DNA of 64,000 nucleotides from JAFAGO01 sp031987605 (GCA_031987605.1 DALZZF010000015.1:1-64000), one strand, 5' to 3'; counted from the stretch's first letter, positions 41,963 to 51,784 are shown. Notes: generated from the sequence alone by a model not told the origin. Program-made: numbers and translations.

Positions 41963-41977
41963 TAAAAAAATAATGTA

Positions 41978-42481
41978 ATGAAAAATACAGTTGTTAGCTT
42001 TTCGGTATTGGCTTTATTTGTGATTTCCTGTGGGAAAAAAAATGCTGAAGACGCAGTTGTAAAACCTGATTTTGACAGTGCTGCAGTTGCCGACAATGTT
42101 TCCTCTGATTATGTGGCTATCGAAACCAAATGTTTTTTGGCAACGGATAGTAAAGATTCCCTACTCCTCTCCTATGAAGACAATCTGGGAACCATAACCG
42201 GAAAAATGAGGTACAAAAATTTCCAAAAAGACAGTTCATTTGGTGATATTTCCGGATTGATAGATGGAGATACCTTAAAATTAAACTATCTTTTTCAATC
42301 CAAAGGATCTACATCCAGTCGTGAAGTATGGTTTCTGAAAAAAGAAAACCAACTGCTGGAAGGAATCGGAAAATACAATGCAACCGGCGATACTTATGCT
42401 GATTATAAAAATATTAAATTCAATGACGGTCGTACCCTGAACACCGTAGATTGCAAAACAATTGAGAATGAGTTGAAATAA
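41978..42481 (+). CDS. Putative lipoprotein, function unknown
   Basis: The product has 167 residues. The signal SVLALFVISCGKKN has a lipobox Cys at 18. The mature protein is rich in beta strands (GTITGKMRYKNFQKDSSFGD, DTLKLNYLFQSKGSTS, EVWFLKKENQLLEGIGKY). Similar uncharacterised lipoproteins occur widely in Chryseobacterium-type genomes. It has its own promoter and terminator, so it is monocistronic. Confidence 0.85.
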   Translation: MKNTVVSFSVLALFVISCGKKNAEDAVVKPDFDSAAVADNVSSDYVAIETKCFLATDSKDSLLLSYEDNLGTITGKMRYKNFQKDSSFGDISGLIDGDTLKLNYLFQSKGSTSSREVWFLKKENQLLEGIGKYNATGDTYADYKNIKFNDGRTLNTVDCKTIENELK

Positions 42482-42482
42482 A

Positions 42483-42516
42483 AAATGGTACAACTTTAAA
42501 GTCGTACCATTTAATA
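42483..42516 (+). terminator. Terminator of the lipoprotein gene
   Basis: AAATGGTAC (42483-42491) pairs with GTACCATTT (42504-42512), directly after the stop. Confidence 0.75.
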
Positions 42517-42575
42517 AAAATAAAATGTTAGTAATGAAAAAAATACCTAAAATATGTTTACAACTTCAATCATTT

Positions 42576-44033
42576 TTAAAAAATATAAGTAGCAACGGAA
42601 GTTGCATCCAAAGTTACTGTCGCCCATTTTCCATTTACTCGGATATTGAAAGTTGCTGCTGAATTTCCTTTATTTGATGCAATCAGCACTGTTTTTCCTG
42701 CAGGTGTTTTAAAAGCAACATTATCGATTCCCGAAACGTTTCCAGACTGTATTCTTACCGAATTATACGGTACAAATTTGGAAGCATGGGCAATGATATA
42801 ATACGCCACATTTTTTGTATAATTTTCGCCGCTTAGAACTGTAATTGCACCTTTACAAACGGTGCATCCTCCTGGAGTATAAGGCTTAAAATTTGCGTCA
42901 TTGGCAAGATTCCATTCTAACGCATTTTTACTCCAATTTCTCATACTTCCTACAATTACATTTTCAAGATGCCACATTAAATCTCCAGAGAAGGCACCAT
43001 CAGATGATGTATATTGCTCTGTGAAATAGATATTCTTTGAAGGGAAAGCATTTCTTAAACTGGATAGATTTGAAATGCTTCCATTATACAAATGGAAAGC
43101 AGAACCATCTACAAACTTTGCTGCTTCCGGATCTGATAATATGGTAGTGGAATATGCAATATTATCGGCATTATGATCCCAAGCGATTATTTTTGTAGTT
43201 ATTCCTACTTCCTGAAATGCAGGTCCAAGATGATTTTTAATGAAATCCCGCTGCTGTTCTGCAGTCATATACAATGAAGGGTTATTTCCTGCATGCAATG
43301 GTTCATTCTGAGGAGTTATTGCATGAATCGTGATCCCCTGTGTTTTCATCTGCTGAATATATTTCACAAAATATCGGGCATATACCCCGTAATATTCGGG
43401 CTTAAGGCTTCCTCCAATTGTGCTCCCATTATCTTTCATCCAGACAGGGGGCGACCAAGGAGTGGCGATAATCTGAATATTTGGATTAATGGTGAGAATT
43501 TTTTTCAGCATGTCGATTACAGGTTGGTCTTTTTCCATTGTAAAATGCTCCAGGTTGAGATCGGTTTGACCTGAAGGTAAATCGTTGTAGGAAAAGACCT
43601 CACTATTAAGGTCAGAAGCACCGATACTCAATCTCAGATAACTCACTCCTATTGATGATTCACTGTTTCCGAAAAGATTCTGAAGGAGTTCTTCTTTTTT
43701 AGAAGCAGTTAATCGGTTAATTACTTCTACACTTCCACCTGTAAGTGTATAACCGAAACCATCTATCGATTGATAAGTCTGCCCCGGATTAATATCCAGA
43801 TATGGATGAGTATTGATCACGGATGAAAATACCAGAATACCACTTTGCTTTGCCAGCAGTACGCTTTGGTCTCCTTTTGTTAGCCAAACATCAATTTCGT
43901 TGGTAACCGGAGTGGGCGGAGTTGGTGTGGGTGGCGCTGGTTCGTCTCCACCTCCACTACTTCCTCTCGAACAGCATGCAAGCATTGAAAGGATAAAAAG
44001 CAAATTTGTGATTTTAAATAAACTCTTAAACAT
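42576..44033 (-). CDS. Glycoside hydrolase family 30 lipoprotein
   Basis: The product has 485 residues. The N-terminus has a lipoprotein signal (LFILSMLACC) and a Pro/Thr linker (31-43), so it is likely surface- or periplasm-anchored. The GH30 catalytic barrel shows SIDGFGYTLTGG near 89-100, TPWSPPVWMKDNG near 191-203, acid/base E244 in ITPQNEPLHAG and nucleophile E339 in IYFTEQYT. A C-terminal beta domain ends the protein. GH30 members include beta-1,6-glucanases, beta-glucosidases and glucocerebrosidases; with the adjacent GH16 gene a beta-1,6-glucan bond is the likely target. It lies 12 bases after the GH16 gene. Confidence 0.92.
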   Translation of the reverse strand: MFKSLFKITNLLFILSMLACCSRGSSGGGDEPAPPTPTPPTPVTNEIDVWLTKGDQSVLLAKQSGILVFSSVINTHPYLDINPGQTYQSIDGFGYTLTGGSVEVINRLTASKKEELLQNLFGNSESSIGVSYLRLSIGASDLNSEVFSYNDLPSGQTDLNLEHFTMEKDQPVIDMLKKILTINPNIQIIATPWSPPVWMKDNGSTIGGSLKPEYYGVYARYFVKYIQQMKTQGITIHAITPQNEPLHAGNNPSLYMTAEQQRDFIKNHLGPAFQEVGITTKIIAWDHNADNIAYSTTILSDPEAAKFVDGSAFHLYNGSISNLSSLRNAFPSKNIYFTEQYTSSDGAFSGDLMWHLENVIVGSMRNWSKNALEWNLANDANFKPYTPGGCTVCKGAITVLSGENYTKNVAYYIIAHASKFVPYNSVRIQSGNVSGIDNVAFKTPAGKTVLIASNKGNSAATFNIRVNGKWATVTLDATSVATYIF

Positions 44034-44045
44034 ATTTCTTATTTT

Positions 44046-45134
44046 TTATTGATAAACTCTTACGTAATCTACTTCCATAACCGCCTGTGATAAATCAGGG
44101 CTTATATTTCCTCCCAATGTTCCACCAACAGCGATATTCATAATAAGAAAGAAATCATTGTTAAAGGGTGTTCCTGAATTGTTGGCATATTCATGAGCGG
44201 GGAGATTATCTACATATAATTTTATTATGGAAGGTGTCCATTCTACTGTATAGGTATGAAATTCTGAAGAAACATTTGAAACCGTTGTAGTTCTTACCCA
44301 ACCGTTTCCTGCATAATGTGCTGGAGCATGAAGAGCATGAATAATCGTTCCCGGATTATTCCCTACATGCTCCATTACGTCAATTTCACCACATGCCGGC
44401 CAAGGAACTGTATCTATATTATTTCCAAGAAGCCATAATGCAGGCCACGTTCCCCCACCTTGCGGAAGTTTTGCGCGAAATTCTACTTTTCCATATTTGA
44501 ATTTTACTTTATTTTTAGTAATCAGCCTTGCAGAAGTATATTCAAATCCTTCGTAGGCTTCTTTTTTCATCACGATTTTCAGGGTACCATTGCTTACGTA
44601 GGCATTTTCGGCTCTGTTGGTATAATATTGCACTTCATTGTTGCCCCAACCATTATTGTTACCAATTTCTGCTGTCCAGTATCTGGAATCTGGTGTCCCC
44701 GAATAATCGAATTCATCAGACCAAAGAAGATCTGTTTCCACATAAACGGTAACATTTTCTGTTTTACTAATATTTTTTGTACCCTGATAGGCTGCAGCCA
44801 ATATAGGATACGTATTTGTTCCTGCAGTTTTGAAGGTATAGGAAAACGTTCCATCTGTAGATTCAAAGCTTTTCCCTTCTACCATTATTGCATATTTGGT
44901 TGCGTTATCTGCTTTTATCGTGAATTTTACTACTCCACTTCCGTCTCCGTTTGGATTTGTACTGTTTGCTCCGGTTTTTTCTACGTTGATTGTCAAATTA
45001 CCGAGAATACCGGAATTAGGAGAATCTTCACCTCCACCTGCATCTCTGGAACAAGAAGAAATTAACACGATACAAACAAGCATCATTGAAAATAATCCTA
45101 TGCTGATTAATATTTTATTTTTTAGATATTTCAT
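44046..45134 (-). CDS. GH16 endo-beta-1,3-glucanase (laminarinase-like) lipoprotein
   Basis: The product has 362 residues. A lipoprotein signal (LVCIVLISSC) is followed by a PKD-like beta domain (about 45-130) and the GH16 jelly roll (about 134-362). The catalytic motif is E250-I-D252-V-M-E255 in CGEIDVMEH, the form with the extra Met found in laminarinases. WPALWLLGNN and the final VMEVDYVRVYQ are family hallmarks. It cuts beta-1,3 (or mixed 1,3/1,4) glucan. It is separated from the upstream surface-lipoprotein gene by a hairpin and is co-directional with GH30. Confidence 0.94.
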   Translation of the reverse strand: MKYLKNKILISIGLFSMMLVCIVLISSCSRDAGGGEDSPNSGILGNLTINVEKTGANSTNPNGDGSGVVKFTIKADNATKYAIMVEGKSFESTDGTFSYTFKTAGTNTYPILAAAYQGTKNISKTENVTVYVETDLLWSDEFDYSGTPDSRYWTAEIGNNNGWGNNEVQYYTNRAENAYVSNGTLKIVMKKEAYEGFEYTSARLITKNKVKFKYGKVEFRAKLPQGGGTWPALWLLGNNIDTVPWPACGEIDVMEHVGNNPGTIIHALHAPAHYAGNGWVRTTTVSNVSSEFHTYTVEWTPSIIKLYVDNLPAHEYANNSGTPFNNDFFLIMNIAVGGTLGGNISPDLSQAVMEVDYVRVYQ

Positions 45135-45158
45135 TGATTAAGATTTTATTAGTATTAT

Positions 45159-45190
45159 AAAAAAGGCCGAAGAAATCGGCCCTTTTTTAC
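45159..45190 (-). terminator. Hairpin between binding-protein and enzyme genes of the glucan locus
   Basis: GGCCGA (45165-45170) pairs with TCGGCC (45176-45181), with A-runs before and T-runs after, so it works in both directions. It lies just after the stop of the gene at 45199 and before GH16, and probably lowers expression of the two enzyme genes relative to susCD. Confidence 0.75.
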
Positions 45191-45198
45191 TAAATAAT

Positions 45199-46167
45199 TT
45201 ATTGTGCCGGAATCAATTTCAGATACCATGCATTATCGATCTCTGTACCCTGAACTCTCAGATACATATAATCTTCATTTATTACAAGAATTTCATATTC
45301 TTTTTGTAAGGCACCATACCCAATATATGTTTTCCTATCTCCAAGAATAATACTTGCTTGGGTTGATGGTGTACCGGCAGGAACTCCTGAAGATGCAGAT
45401 GCAAATGTAATCGTAGAAGATGCTTGACCACTACCAAATGTATAACATCCTTCATCCCCTGTAGCAGGAAGACCATCCACTCCTGCTAGTCCTCCTGTTT
45501 TTGCATAAACACCATCGGGAGCAGAAACATCCAAGGAGTAATCATTTCCTAATTTTTTGAATGTAAATCTGGCCGTGTAGAAGCAGTTACAGCATTCTTC
45601 TTTTTCATTAGGACCAGCACTCCACCATACTGGTGAAAGCCATCCATCATCTCCTCCTTTATTCCAAGGCCCTACACCAAAATGTCCGGATGTTTCTTTA
45701 TCTACTTTCCATGTTTTCGATGAGTTTCCTGTAAGAAATGTAACAATCTGCGGATCTACATCATAAATAGATAATACGGTAATATCTTTTGTCGCAGTTG
45801 ATTGCAAACCGCCTGCTCCATAGGCAACAACAGTAATTCTATATGTTACCTCACCTGGATTTGTGAATTTCTGTTTATAAGTAGCACCGTTTAGATTTAC
45901 AAATGAAGGAGTACTGTTTGGATTATTCACCTGCGAAAAGCCGATTTTGAATGTGGAAACATTTTTTGCTTTAGGAGTAATGTATACAATTCCAGAACCG
46001 TCTCCTGAAGGGTTTGTAGCGTTCTGACCTTCAATTTCTGTTATAATTTCTATATCGGAAGGGGCTACAAGATCTCCCATAGAATATTCATCCTCTTTAC
46101 AGGCATATCCAATGAAGAATAAGGCTATAACCAGAGAACCTATTAATAATTTTAATTTATTTTTCAT
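45199..46167 (-). CDS. Surface glycan-binding lipoprotein of the glucan locus (SusE/F position)
   Basis: The product has 322 residues. The lipoprotein signal (VIALFFIGYAC) is followed by a PKD-like domain (about 38-130) and a C-terminal domain with many aromatic residues (GPWNKGGDDGWLSPVWWSAG near 165-185) and a CC-N-C cluster (EECCNCF near 190). Trp-rich surfaces of this kind bind glycans. Position after SusD and another binding protein matches SusE/SusF-type surface glycan-binding proteins. No catalytic motif is visible. Confidence 0.8.
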   Translation of the reverse strand: MKNKLKLLIGSLVIALFFIGYACKEDEYSMGDLVAPSDIEIITEIEGQNATNPSGDGSGIVYITPKAKNVSTFKIGFSQVNNPNSTPSFVNLNGATYKQKFTNPGEVTYRITVVAYGAGGLQSTATKDITVLSIYDVDPQIVTFLTGNSSKTWKVDKETSGHFGVGPWNKGGDDGWLSPVWWSAGPNEKEECCNCFYTARFTFKKLGNDYSLDVSAPDGVYAKTGGLAGVDGLPATGDEGCYTFGSGQASSTITFASASSGVPAGTPSTQASIILGDRKTYIGYGALQKEYEILVINEDYMYLRVQGTEIDNAWYLKLIPAQ

Positions 46168-46176
46168 GATCTTTTA

Positions 46177-47259
46177 TTAATTTGTTTGGGAAATGTTATC
46201 AAGATATATTACTTCTCCTTGACCATTTTCGGATAAATTGTACTGAACCACAAACTGGTTGAATAAATGTCCATCCGCTATATTTAAACTACTGAAATCA
46301 AATGTCAACTCTTGCCATTGGTTAGCTACAGTAATCGGTACATCAACTGCCGGTTTATAATCGGTGCCATCTTCCAATTGGAAATGAATGCTCTTACCTG
46401 TTTCAGTGGCATACACCATAATCTTAAACTTTTTACCGTCATTGATATTGATCTTTGTTCCCATAGGAGTCCAAGTTCCGCCCCATGTTTCAGCACCCTG
46501 AGATTTAACAAATTTCCAAATTTTAGAACTTGTGTTGATTCCCGTTGAAAATGGATTATCAATAATTTCTGCTCCGACTCCACCAAATGTACCTCCGATA
46601 TTGTAATACTGTAAAGGATTTTCAAAAGTAACAGGAAGAGAGAATGGATCGAAAACAGTAATGGTTTCAGAACGTTCAGTTTTGGCTTGCCCTCCGCTTA
46701 ATGCGACTACTCTAACAGTATAGTCCCCTCCTGCTGCATAAGTATAGGTGGCTTTAGCTCCTGCTGGAATAATAATTGGTGTTTGATTTCCTGCTTCTCC
46801 AAAATACACCTCAAAGCCGTTTGCATAATCAGCTTTTGGCTCCAGTGTAATGGTATGTCCCGCTTTTTCTACTATAAAGTTTAAATTTTCTGGTATTCTA
46901 TAGGTAATCGTGAAAGGATAGGTTTTGGATGTTACCTGTCCTGCTGCATTGTAATAATCAATCGTTACCGTATAACTACCTTCAGGATAAACGTGAGAAA
47001 CATTTGCCCCGGGAGCAACTGTTGCTGTCGAGTCTCCAGCTCCACCTCCGAAATGTACTACAGATTTAGTAATACCTTCGGCAACAGGAGTGATGATGAC
47101 TTTTCCTGAATTATCGTTGGTGACATCAATTACTCCATTTTGCTGAGCGGTTTGGATATCATTAATAAAAGAAGTATCAGAATCCAGTCCGTCAATTTCA
47201 CAACTATTAAGCATAAAGCCTATTGCAATAATACCGAATAAGAATTTTATTTTTCGCAT
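46177..47259 (-). CDS. PKD-domain surface lipoprotein with CBM-like C-terminus
   Basis: The product has 360 residues. A lipoprotein signal (IIAIGFMLNSC) precedes one or two PKD-like domains at about 40-205 (ATYTYAAGGDYTVRVVALSG is a typical PKD strand). Residues about 210-358 form a jelly-roll CBM-like domain (SIHFQLEDGTDYKPAVDVPI, WQELTFDFSSLN, VIYLDNIS). It is probably a surface glycan-binding protein that hands oligosaccharide to SusCD. It lies 18 bases downstream of susD and 9 bases upstream of the next lipoprotein gene, in one operon. Confidence 0.82.
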   Translation of the reverse strand: MRKIKFLFGIIAIGFMLNSCEIDGLDSDTSFINDIQTAQQNGVIDVTNDNSGKVIITPVAEGITKSVVHFGGGAGDSTATVAPGANVSHVYPEGSYTVTIDYYNAAGQVTSKTYPFTITYRIPENLNFIVEKAGHTITLEPKADYANGFEVYFGEAGNQTPIIIPAGAKATYTYAAGGDYTVRVVALSGGQAKTERSETITVFDPFSLPVTFENPLQYYNIGGTFGGVGAEIIDNPFSTGINTSSKIWKFVKSQGAETWGGTWTPMGTKININDGKKFKIMVYATETGKSIHFQLEDGTDYKPAVDVPITVANQWQELTFDFSSLNIADGHLFNQFVVQYNLSENGQGEVIYLDNISQTN

Positions 47260-47277
47260 GGTAAGTTATTTTCTTGA

Positions 47278-48786
47278 TTAGTAATTAGGATTCTGAACAA
47301 TTTTAGTATTCACAAGTTCCAGATAAGGAATCGGGAAAATCTCATTTTTTCCTGATATAAATCCTCTTCCTCCTAGAACAGATGAAGCATCTCCCCACCT
47401 AACCAAGTCGAACCAGCGATGTCCTTCTCCGGCTAACTCTCTTCTTCTCTCATTTTTAATTGCCTGCAATGATACCGGAACTGAAGGTAAACCTACTCTT
47501 GCTCTTACAGCATCTAATAAAGCTTGCGCTCTTGCTCCTGATGCTCCTAAGGCTTCAGCTTCCATAAGATAGGTATCCGCAAGTCTTATTGCATAAGAAT
47601 TCTGTCTGTAATTAAGAACGGTATCACCACCAAGAGTTGAAACATCACTCATTCTCGGCACAAATTTATTAAGGAAGTATCCTGTATCCTGATACCCTGG
47701 AGCATAATCCACTTTGCCTTCTTCCTTCAAGGTTTTGAGGTCTAAAAGGGTTGCTTCAAAACGAGGATCACTTTTCATAAAATCATAAAAATCCTGAGTA
47801 AAAACACTAAAACTCCAACCTGCAGGGAGATCAGGAACATCATCGGTCTTTTTAGCATATCCTCTCGGACCAACCATAGTATTCACCATATTTCCTTCAC
47901 CTTTTGGACCATATTCTCCATTTCCCCACCCCATTCTACCTAGATTGGTATGGGAAACTTCCAGAATGGATTCGGTATTAAATTTATTATCGGTAATCCA
48001 CAAATCTCCAAAATTTTCAAGGAGTTTATAACCATATTGGCTTGTTCCACCTGGCGTTCCGTTTACTTGTGCAAATATTGCTGCTGCTTCTCCTTTTTTG
48101 CCTTCATAAAGATATGCTTTTCCTAAAATCGCTTGTGCAGCTCCTTTGGTAATTCTTCCATATTCTGCCGGAGGAATTATAGAAGGCAGGTCATTAATTG
48201 CAGCCAGTAAATCGCTTTCAATTTGGGCGTAAACCGCTTCAGGAGTGGCTTGAGTAACTTCATATATTTCACTTTTGTCCAACGTTTTCAAAATTAAAGG
48301 AACGTTTTTAAACATTCTTACTAAATTGAAATAATAGTAGGCTCTTAGGGATTTTGCTTCTGCAGCAAATCTTGCTTTTTTAGCTTCATCCATCGGAACT
48401 CTAGGCAAGTTCTCCAGAACCACATTGGCTTTGAAAATCCCCTGATAATAATCGCTCCAGAAACTTCTTGGCATAGTAAATCCATTAATGGTGTAATTGG
48501 AAAAACTTTGGATTCCAGCTCCATCTGTTGCACTTCCTCCACCGGCATAATGATCGTCTGAACCTGCATTCATCATGGTTACCATGTTTTCAAATCCACC
48601 GGAATTTTTCCTCATTAAATCATATGCAGCAACGAGACCGGAAAACGCCTGTTCCTCATTTTGATAGTAGTTTTCAAGGATGTCCTTACCATCAGCCGGT
48701 ACATCCAGATAATCCTCGGAGCATGACACAGGTGCAAAAGCCATGCATGCCGCCAATGTAATTGTTGTTATATTAAATTTTCTCAT
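47278..48786 (-). CDS. susD: SusD/RagB-type nutrient-binding outer-membrane lipoprotein
   Basis: The product has 502 residues. The lipoprotein signal ends in FAPVSC. The SusD layout is clear: YLDVPADGKDILENYYQNEE near 27-46, the TPR-like helices with AEAKSLRAYYYFNLVRMF near 141-158, and the C-terminal ERRRELAGEGHRWFDLVRWG near 452-471. SusD covers the SusC barrel and captures oligosaccharides. The specific ligand here is inferred from the GH16 and GH30 neighbours. It lies 5 bases after susC. Confidence 0.96.
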   Translation of the reverse strand: MRKFNITTITLAACMAFAPVSCSEDYLDVPADGKDILENYYQNEEQAFSGLVAAYDLMRKNSGGFENMVTMMNAGSDDHYAGGGSATDGAGIQSFSNYTINGFTMPRSFWSDYYQGIFKANVVLENLPRVPMDEAKKARFAAEAKSLRAYYYFNLVRMFKNVPLILKTLDKSEIYEVTQATPEAVYAQIESDLLAAINDLPSIIPPAEYGRITKGAAQAILGKAYLYEGKKGEAAAIFAQVNGTPGGTSQYGYKLLENFGDLWITDNKFNTESILEVSHTNLGRMGWGNGEYGPKGEGNMVNTMVGPRGYAKKTDDVPDLPAGWSFSVFTQDFYDFMKSDPRFEATLLDLKTLKEEGKVDYAPGYQDTGYFLNKFVPRMSDVSTLGGDTVLNYRQNSYAIRLADTYLMEAEALGASGARAQALLDAVRARVGLPSVPVSLQAIKNERRRELAGEGHRWFDLVRWGDASSVLGGRGFISGKNEIFPIPYLELVNTKIVQNPNY

Positions 48787-48791
48787 GTTTT

Positions 48792-51722
48792 CTAAAATTG
48801 TAAGTTTAACCCAAATAATACAGTTCTTGCTTGTGGATAAAATCCTTTATCAATACCCATAACTCCACCTCCAATTTCTGGATCATAGCCGGTATACTTG
48901 GTAAACGTCAGAAGGTTATTTGCCGTAACGTATACTCTGATTTTATCTGCGCTAATTGTTGACGTTAATGATTTCGGTAGTGAATATCCCAACGTAACGA
49001 GTTTCAGGCGCATATAATCTCCTTTCTGAAGATAAAAATCGGACATTTTGCTAAAGTTTCCATTTTTATCTTCTTCTGAAAGTCTCGGGTAATCGTTGGA
49101 TGTGCCTTCTCCGTGCCATCTATCTAACGCACTTGTTTGGTAGTTAATATTTTTCACATCTAATCTTCTCAGTCCCTGGAAAATCATATTTCCACCCGCT
49201 CCTTGTAACATCATGCTTAAGTCAAATCCTTTGTATTCAAAGCTCAGGGTAAAGCCATAGGTATATTTAGGAATTGAATTTCCCAAATCTGTTCTGTCTG
49301 CATCGGTTATTTTCCCATCACCATCCACATCTACCCATTTAAAATCTCCAGGTTTTGCATCGGGTTGTATCAAAGCTCCATCGCCATTAACGTAACTACT
49401 GATTTCTCCGTAATTCTGGAATATACCAGCTGTTTTCCATCCCCAGAATGTTCCATAAGAATATCCTTCCATTAATCGTGTTAGTTCTCCTTGCAGAGAC
49501 TGGAAAGATCCCATTGCCATAAACTCTCTACCATTCAAATTTGTTACTTCATTTTTAAGAGTGGCAAAATTGGCGTTGATATTCATAGTAAAATCCTGAA
49601 ATTTTTTCTGGTAACTCATTTCAAATTCAAAACCTTCATTTTTCATATCTCCAACATTGTCCCATGGTTCGTCACTAACACCTACATATCCTGGGATATC
49701 AACAGTCATTAAAATTCCTTCTGTATTTTTTTGATAATATTCCGCGGAGAAATTGAAATTTCTGAACAGTCGTGCATCAATACCAATATTTTTTTGATAG
49801 GTGGTTTCCCAGTGAAGTTCCTTGTTTGGAACAGTCCGAGGAGCATTACCAATATTGATTGCGGTGTTTCCTAATCCTAAATAATAATTATAATCACCGG
49901 ACATTAATGCTTCATATTGTTTTGGCGATAGCGAGCCATCATTACCTGTTGCTCCGTATCCTGCTCTTAGCTTAAATTCGTTTACAAATGAATTTTCAGG
50001 AAAGAAATTTTCTTTGGAAATTACCCAGCCTAAAGAGGCAGAAGGGAATGTTCCGAATTTTTTATCCGGTCCGAATAATGAAGAACCGTCTCTTCTGACG
50101 ATCCCCGTAAAAATATATTTTTCTTTGTAATTGTAATTCAGTCTTGCAAAGAGTGAAGTTCTTCTAACGAAATCAAAATTATAGGTATACCCTACTTTAT
50201 CGGTTTCTGAAACCGCCATATTGAAACTCGCCTTTCTCCAATCATTGGTTGGAAGATTGTAATGTGTTACACCACCAAAATTCCCCATGCCTGTTTCGTA
50301 AACTCCCTGTCCTAATAATACGGAAAAATCATGACCTGAAAACTCTTTTTCATAGGTCAGCGTATTTTCCATATTCCAGTCAAGTCCGTCTCCTTTAGCC
50401 CTATACAAACTATTTTTTGTAATGTTCTGAGTTTGGGTACTTAGGTAAAACAATGGCGTAAATGAGTAATCACCCCAGAACGCTTTTTTAGCACCAAGGG
50501 TTGTTCTTATTTTCAATTTTTTAATCGGTTCTGCTTCAAGAAAGAAATTTCCTGTTAAAACATTTGACCAGCTGTAATTTCCCATGCTTCTCTGGATACT
50601 TGCCATAGGGTTTACAATTTCTGACTGCTGTAAGCTGGTGATCCCGTACGGATTTCCATATGGATCTCTAATGACATATGGCGAAATATTGCTTCCTACA
50701 TAAGGAGCAGAATTTGCTCTAATGGGATCGTACTCGATAACAGGAGTTAAAGGATCCATCATAATGGCATTTGCCAGAATACCCCCAAATTCATTATTTT
50801 CATTTATACCCTGTCTTTTTGTATAGGTATAAAAAACATTTTCACCAAAAGTGAAAATATCGTTCAAAAATTTATGTGTGGAGTTTATTCTTGCAGTTTG
50901 GCGCCTGTTATTGGAAATAGGTGTTGCTACAATTCCTTCCTGATCCTGAAAACCGAAAGATGCATAAAATGTTGATTTATCACTTGAGCCGGTAAAACTC
51001 AATTCGTGGTTCTGTCCGAATGCATTGCGATTAAATACTTGTTTTTGCCAGTCTGTTCCCGTTCCTAAATTAGAAAAATCTGTAAACAAAGGATCTTTTC
51101 CGTCATTGGTATAAAACTCGTTTGTAAGTGCTGCAAATTGAGTTGCATTCAGAAGTTTTAGGACTTTGGATGGTGAGGAATAACTTGTATAACCGTTATA
51201 GGAAACATTCATCCTTCCTTTTTTCCCTCTTTTGGTGGTTACCAGAATGACCCCTTTTGAAGCTCTTACTCCATAGATTGCAGAAGAAGCGGCATCTTTC
51301 AAAACTTCAATAGATTCGATGTCCGACTGATTAATTTTGTCTATATCTGCATTTTCTAAAGGTACACCGTCCACTACCCAAAGAGGATCATTTGCACCAG
51401 AGAATGTGGTGATACCACGTACTCTAATGGTTGAGCCGGAACCTGGTGCTCCTGAATTCGAAGCAATTGTAATTCCCGCAGATCGTCCCTGAAGCATTTG
51501 TCCAATAGCACCATTCGGAGCGTTTTCAAAGTCTTTGGCTGTTACTTTTGAAATTGCACCGGTAACTACACTTTTTTTCTGTGTTCCATAACCAACGTTT
51601 ACAAGAACTACTTCTTCAATAACCTGTTCCTTGATCGTGTCCTGATTAGTTTGTGCATGGAAACCTGCCGTAAAATAAAGAACTGCTATGAGTCCTAAAC
51701 TTTTTTTTGTTTTCACGTTCAT
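48792..51722 (-). CDS. susC: SusC/RagA-type TonB-linked outer-membrane transporter
   Basis: The product has 976 residues from the ATG at 51722 (MNVKTKKSLGLIAVLYFTAG, a signal peptide). The frame extends to 51833 but the added 37 residues are basic and precede the promoter. The plug domain shows VSYGTQ-like VNVGYGTQKKSVVTGAISKV near 60-80 and IRVRGITTFSGANDPLWVVD near 120; a TonB-dependent barrel follows and ends in FGLNLQF. A N-terminal carboxypeptidase-like domain is absent, which makes it a short SusC. It imports oligosaccharides with SusD. It is read divergently from the MFS gene. Confidence 0.95.
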   Translation of the reverse strand: MNVKTKKSLGLIAVLYFTAGFHAQTNQDTIKEQVIEEVVLVNVGYGTQKKSVVTGAISKVTAKDFENAPNGAIGQMLQGRSAGITIASNSGAPGSGSTIRVRGITTFSGANDPLWVVDGVPLENADIDKINQSDIESIEVLKDAASSAIYGVRASKGVILVTTKRGKKGRMNVSYNGYTSYSSPSKVLKLLNATQFAALTNEFYTNDGKDPLFTDFSNLGTGTDWQKQVFNRNAFGQNHELSFTGSSDKSTFYASFGFQDQEGIVATPISNNRRQTARINSTHKFLNDIFTFGENVFYTYTKRQGINENNEFGGILANAIMMDPLTPVIEYDPIRANSAPYVGSNISPYVIRDPYGNPYGITSLQQSEIVNPMASIQRSMGNYSWSNVLTGNFFLEAEPIKKLKIRTTLGAKKAFWGDYSFTPLFYLSTQTQNITKNSLYRAKGDGLDWNMENTLTYEKEFSGHDFSVLLGQGVYETGMGNFGGVTHYNLPTNDWRKASFNMAVSETDKVGYTYNFDFVRRTSLFARLNYNYKEKYIFTGIVRRDGSSLFGPDKKFGTFPSASLGWVISKENFFPENSFVNEFKLRAGYGATGNDGSLSPKQYEALMSGDYNYYLGLGNTAINIGNAPRTVPNKELHWETTYQKNIGIDARLFRNFNFSAEYYQKNTEGILMTVDIPGYVGVSDEPWDNVGDMKNEGFEFEMSYQKKFQDFTMNINANFATLKNEVTNLNGREFMAMGSFQSLQGELTRLMEGYSYGTFWGWKTAGIFQNYGEISSYVNGDGALIQPDAKPGDFKWVDVDGDGKITDADRTDLGNSIPKYTYGFTLSFEYKGFDLSMMLQGAGGNMIFQGLRRLDVKNINYQTSALDRWHGEGTSNDYPRLSEEDKNGNFSKMSDFYLQKGDYMRLKLVTLGYSLPKSLTSTISADKIRVYVTANNLLTFTKYTGYDPEIGGGVMGIDKGFYPQARTVLFGLNLQF

Positions 51723-51739
51723 ATAAATAAAGATTTTTA

Positions 51740-51758
51740 TCTCATATTGAGACAATAA
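51740..51758. promoter_or_regulatory. Candidate operator in the susC leader
   Basis: The palindrome TCTCA-TAT-TGAGA (51740-51752) overlaps TTGAGACAATAA (51747-51758). The same 12 bases occur at 53068-53079, upstream of the NrtR-like gene. This is a candidate binding site of that regulator. Confidence 0.45.
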
Positions 51759-51784
51759 AGATATTAATTTTTTTTTAACATCAA
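51756..51784 (-). promoter_or_regulatory. Candidate susC promoter
   Basis: On the minus strand TTG (51782-51784), an 18-base spacer and TATCTTTA (51756-51763, one mismatch) are properly spaced. The candidate operator lies at and just downstream of the -7 box. Confidence 0.5.

Noticed and set aside
44460..45065. 201-residue plus-strand frame
   Set aside because: It is antisense to the GH16 gene, which has clear catalytic residues and a signal peptide.
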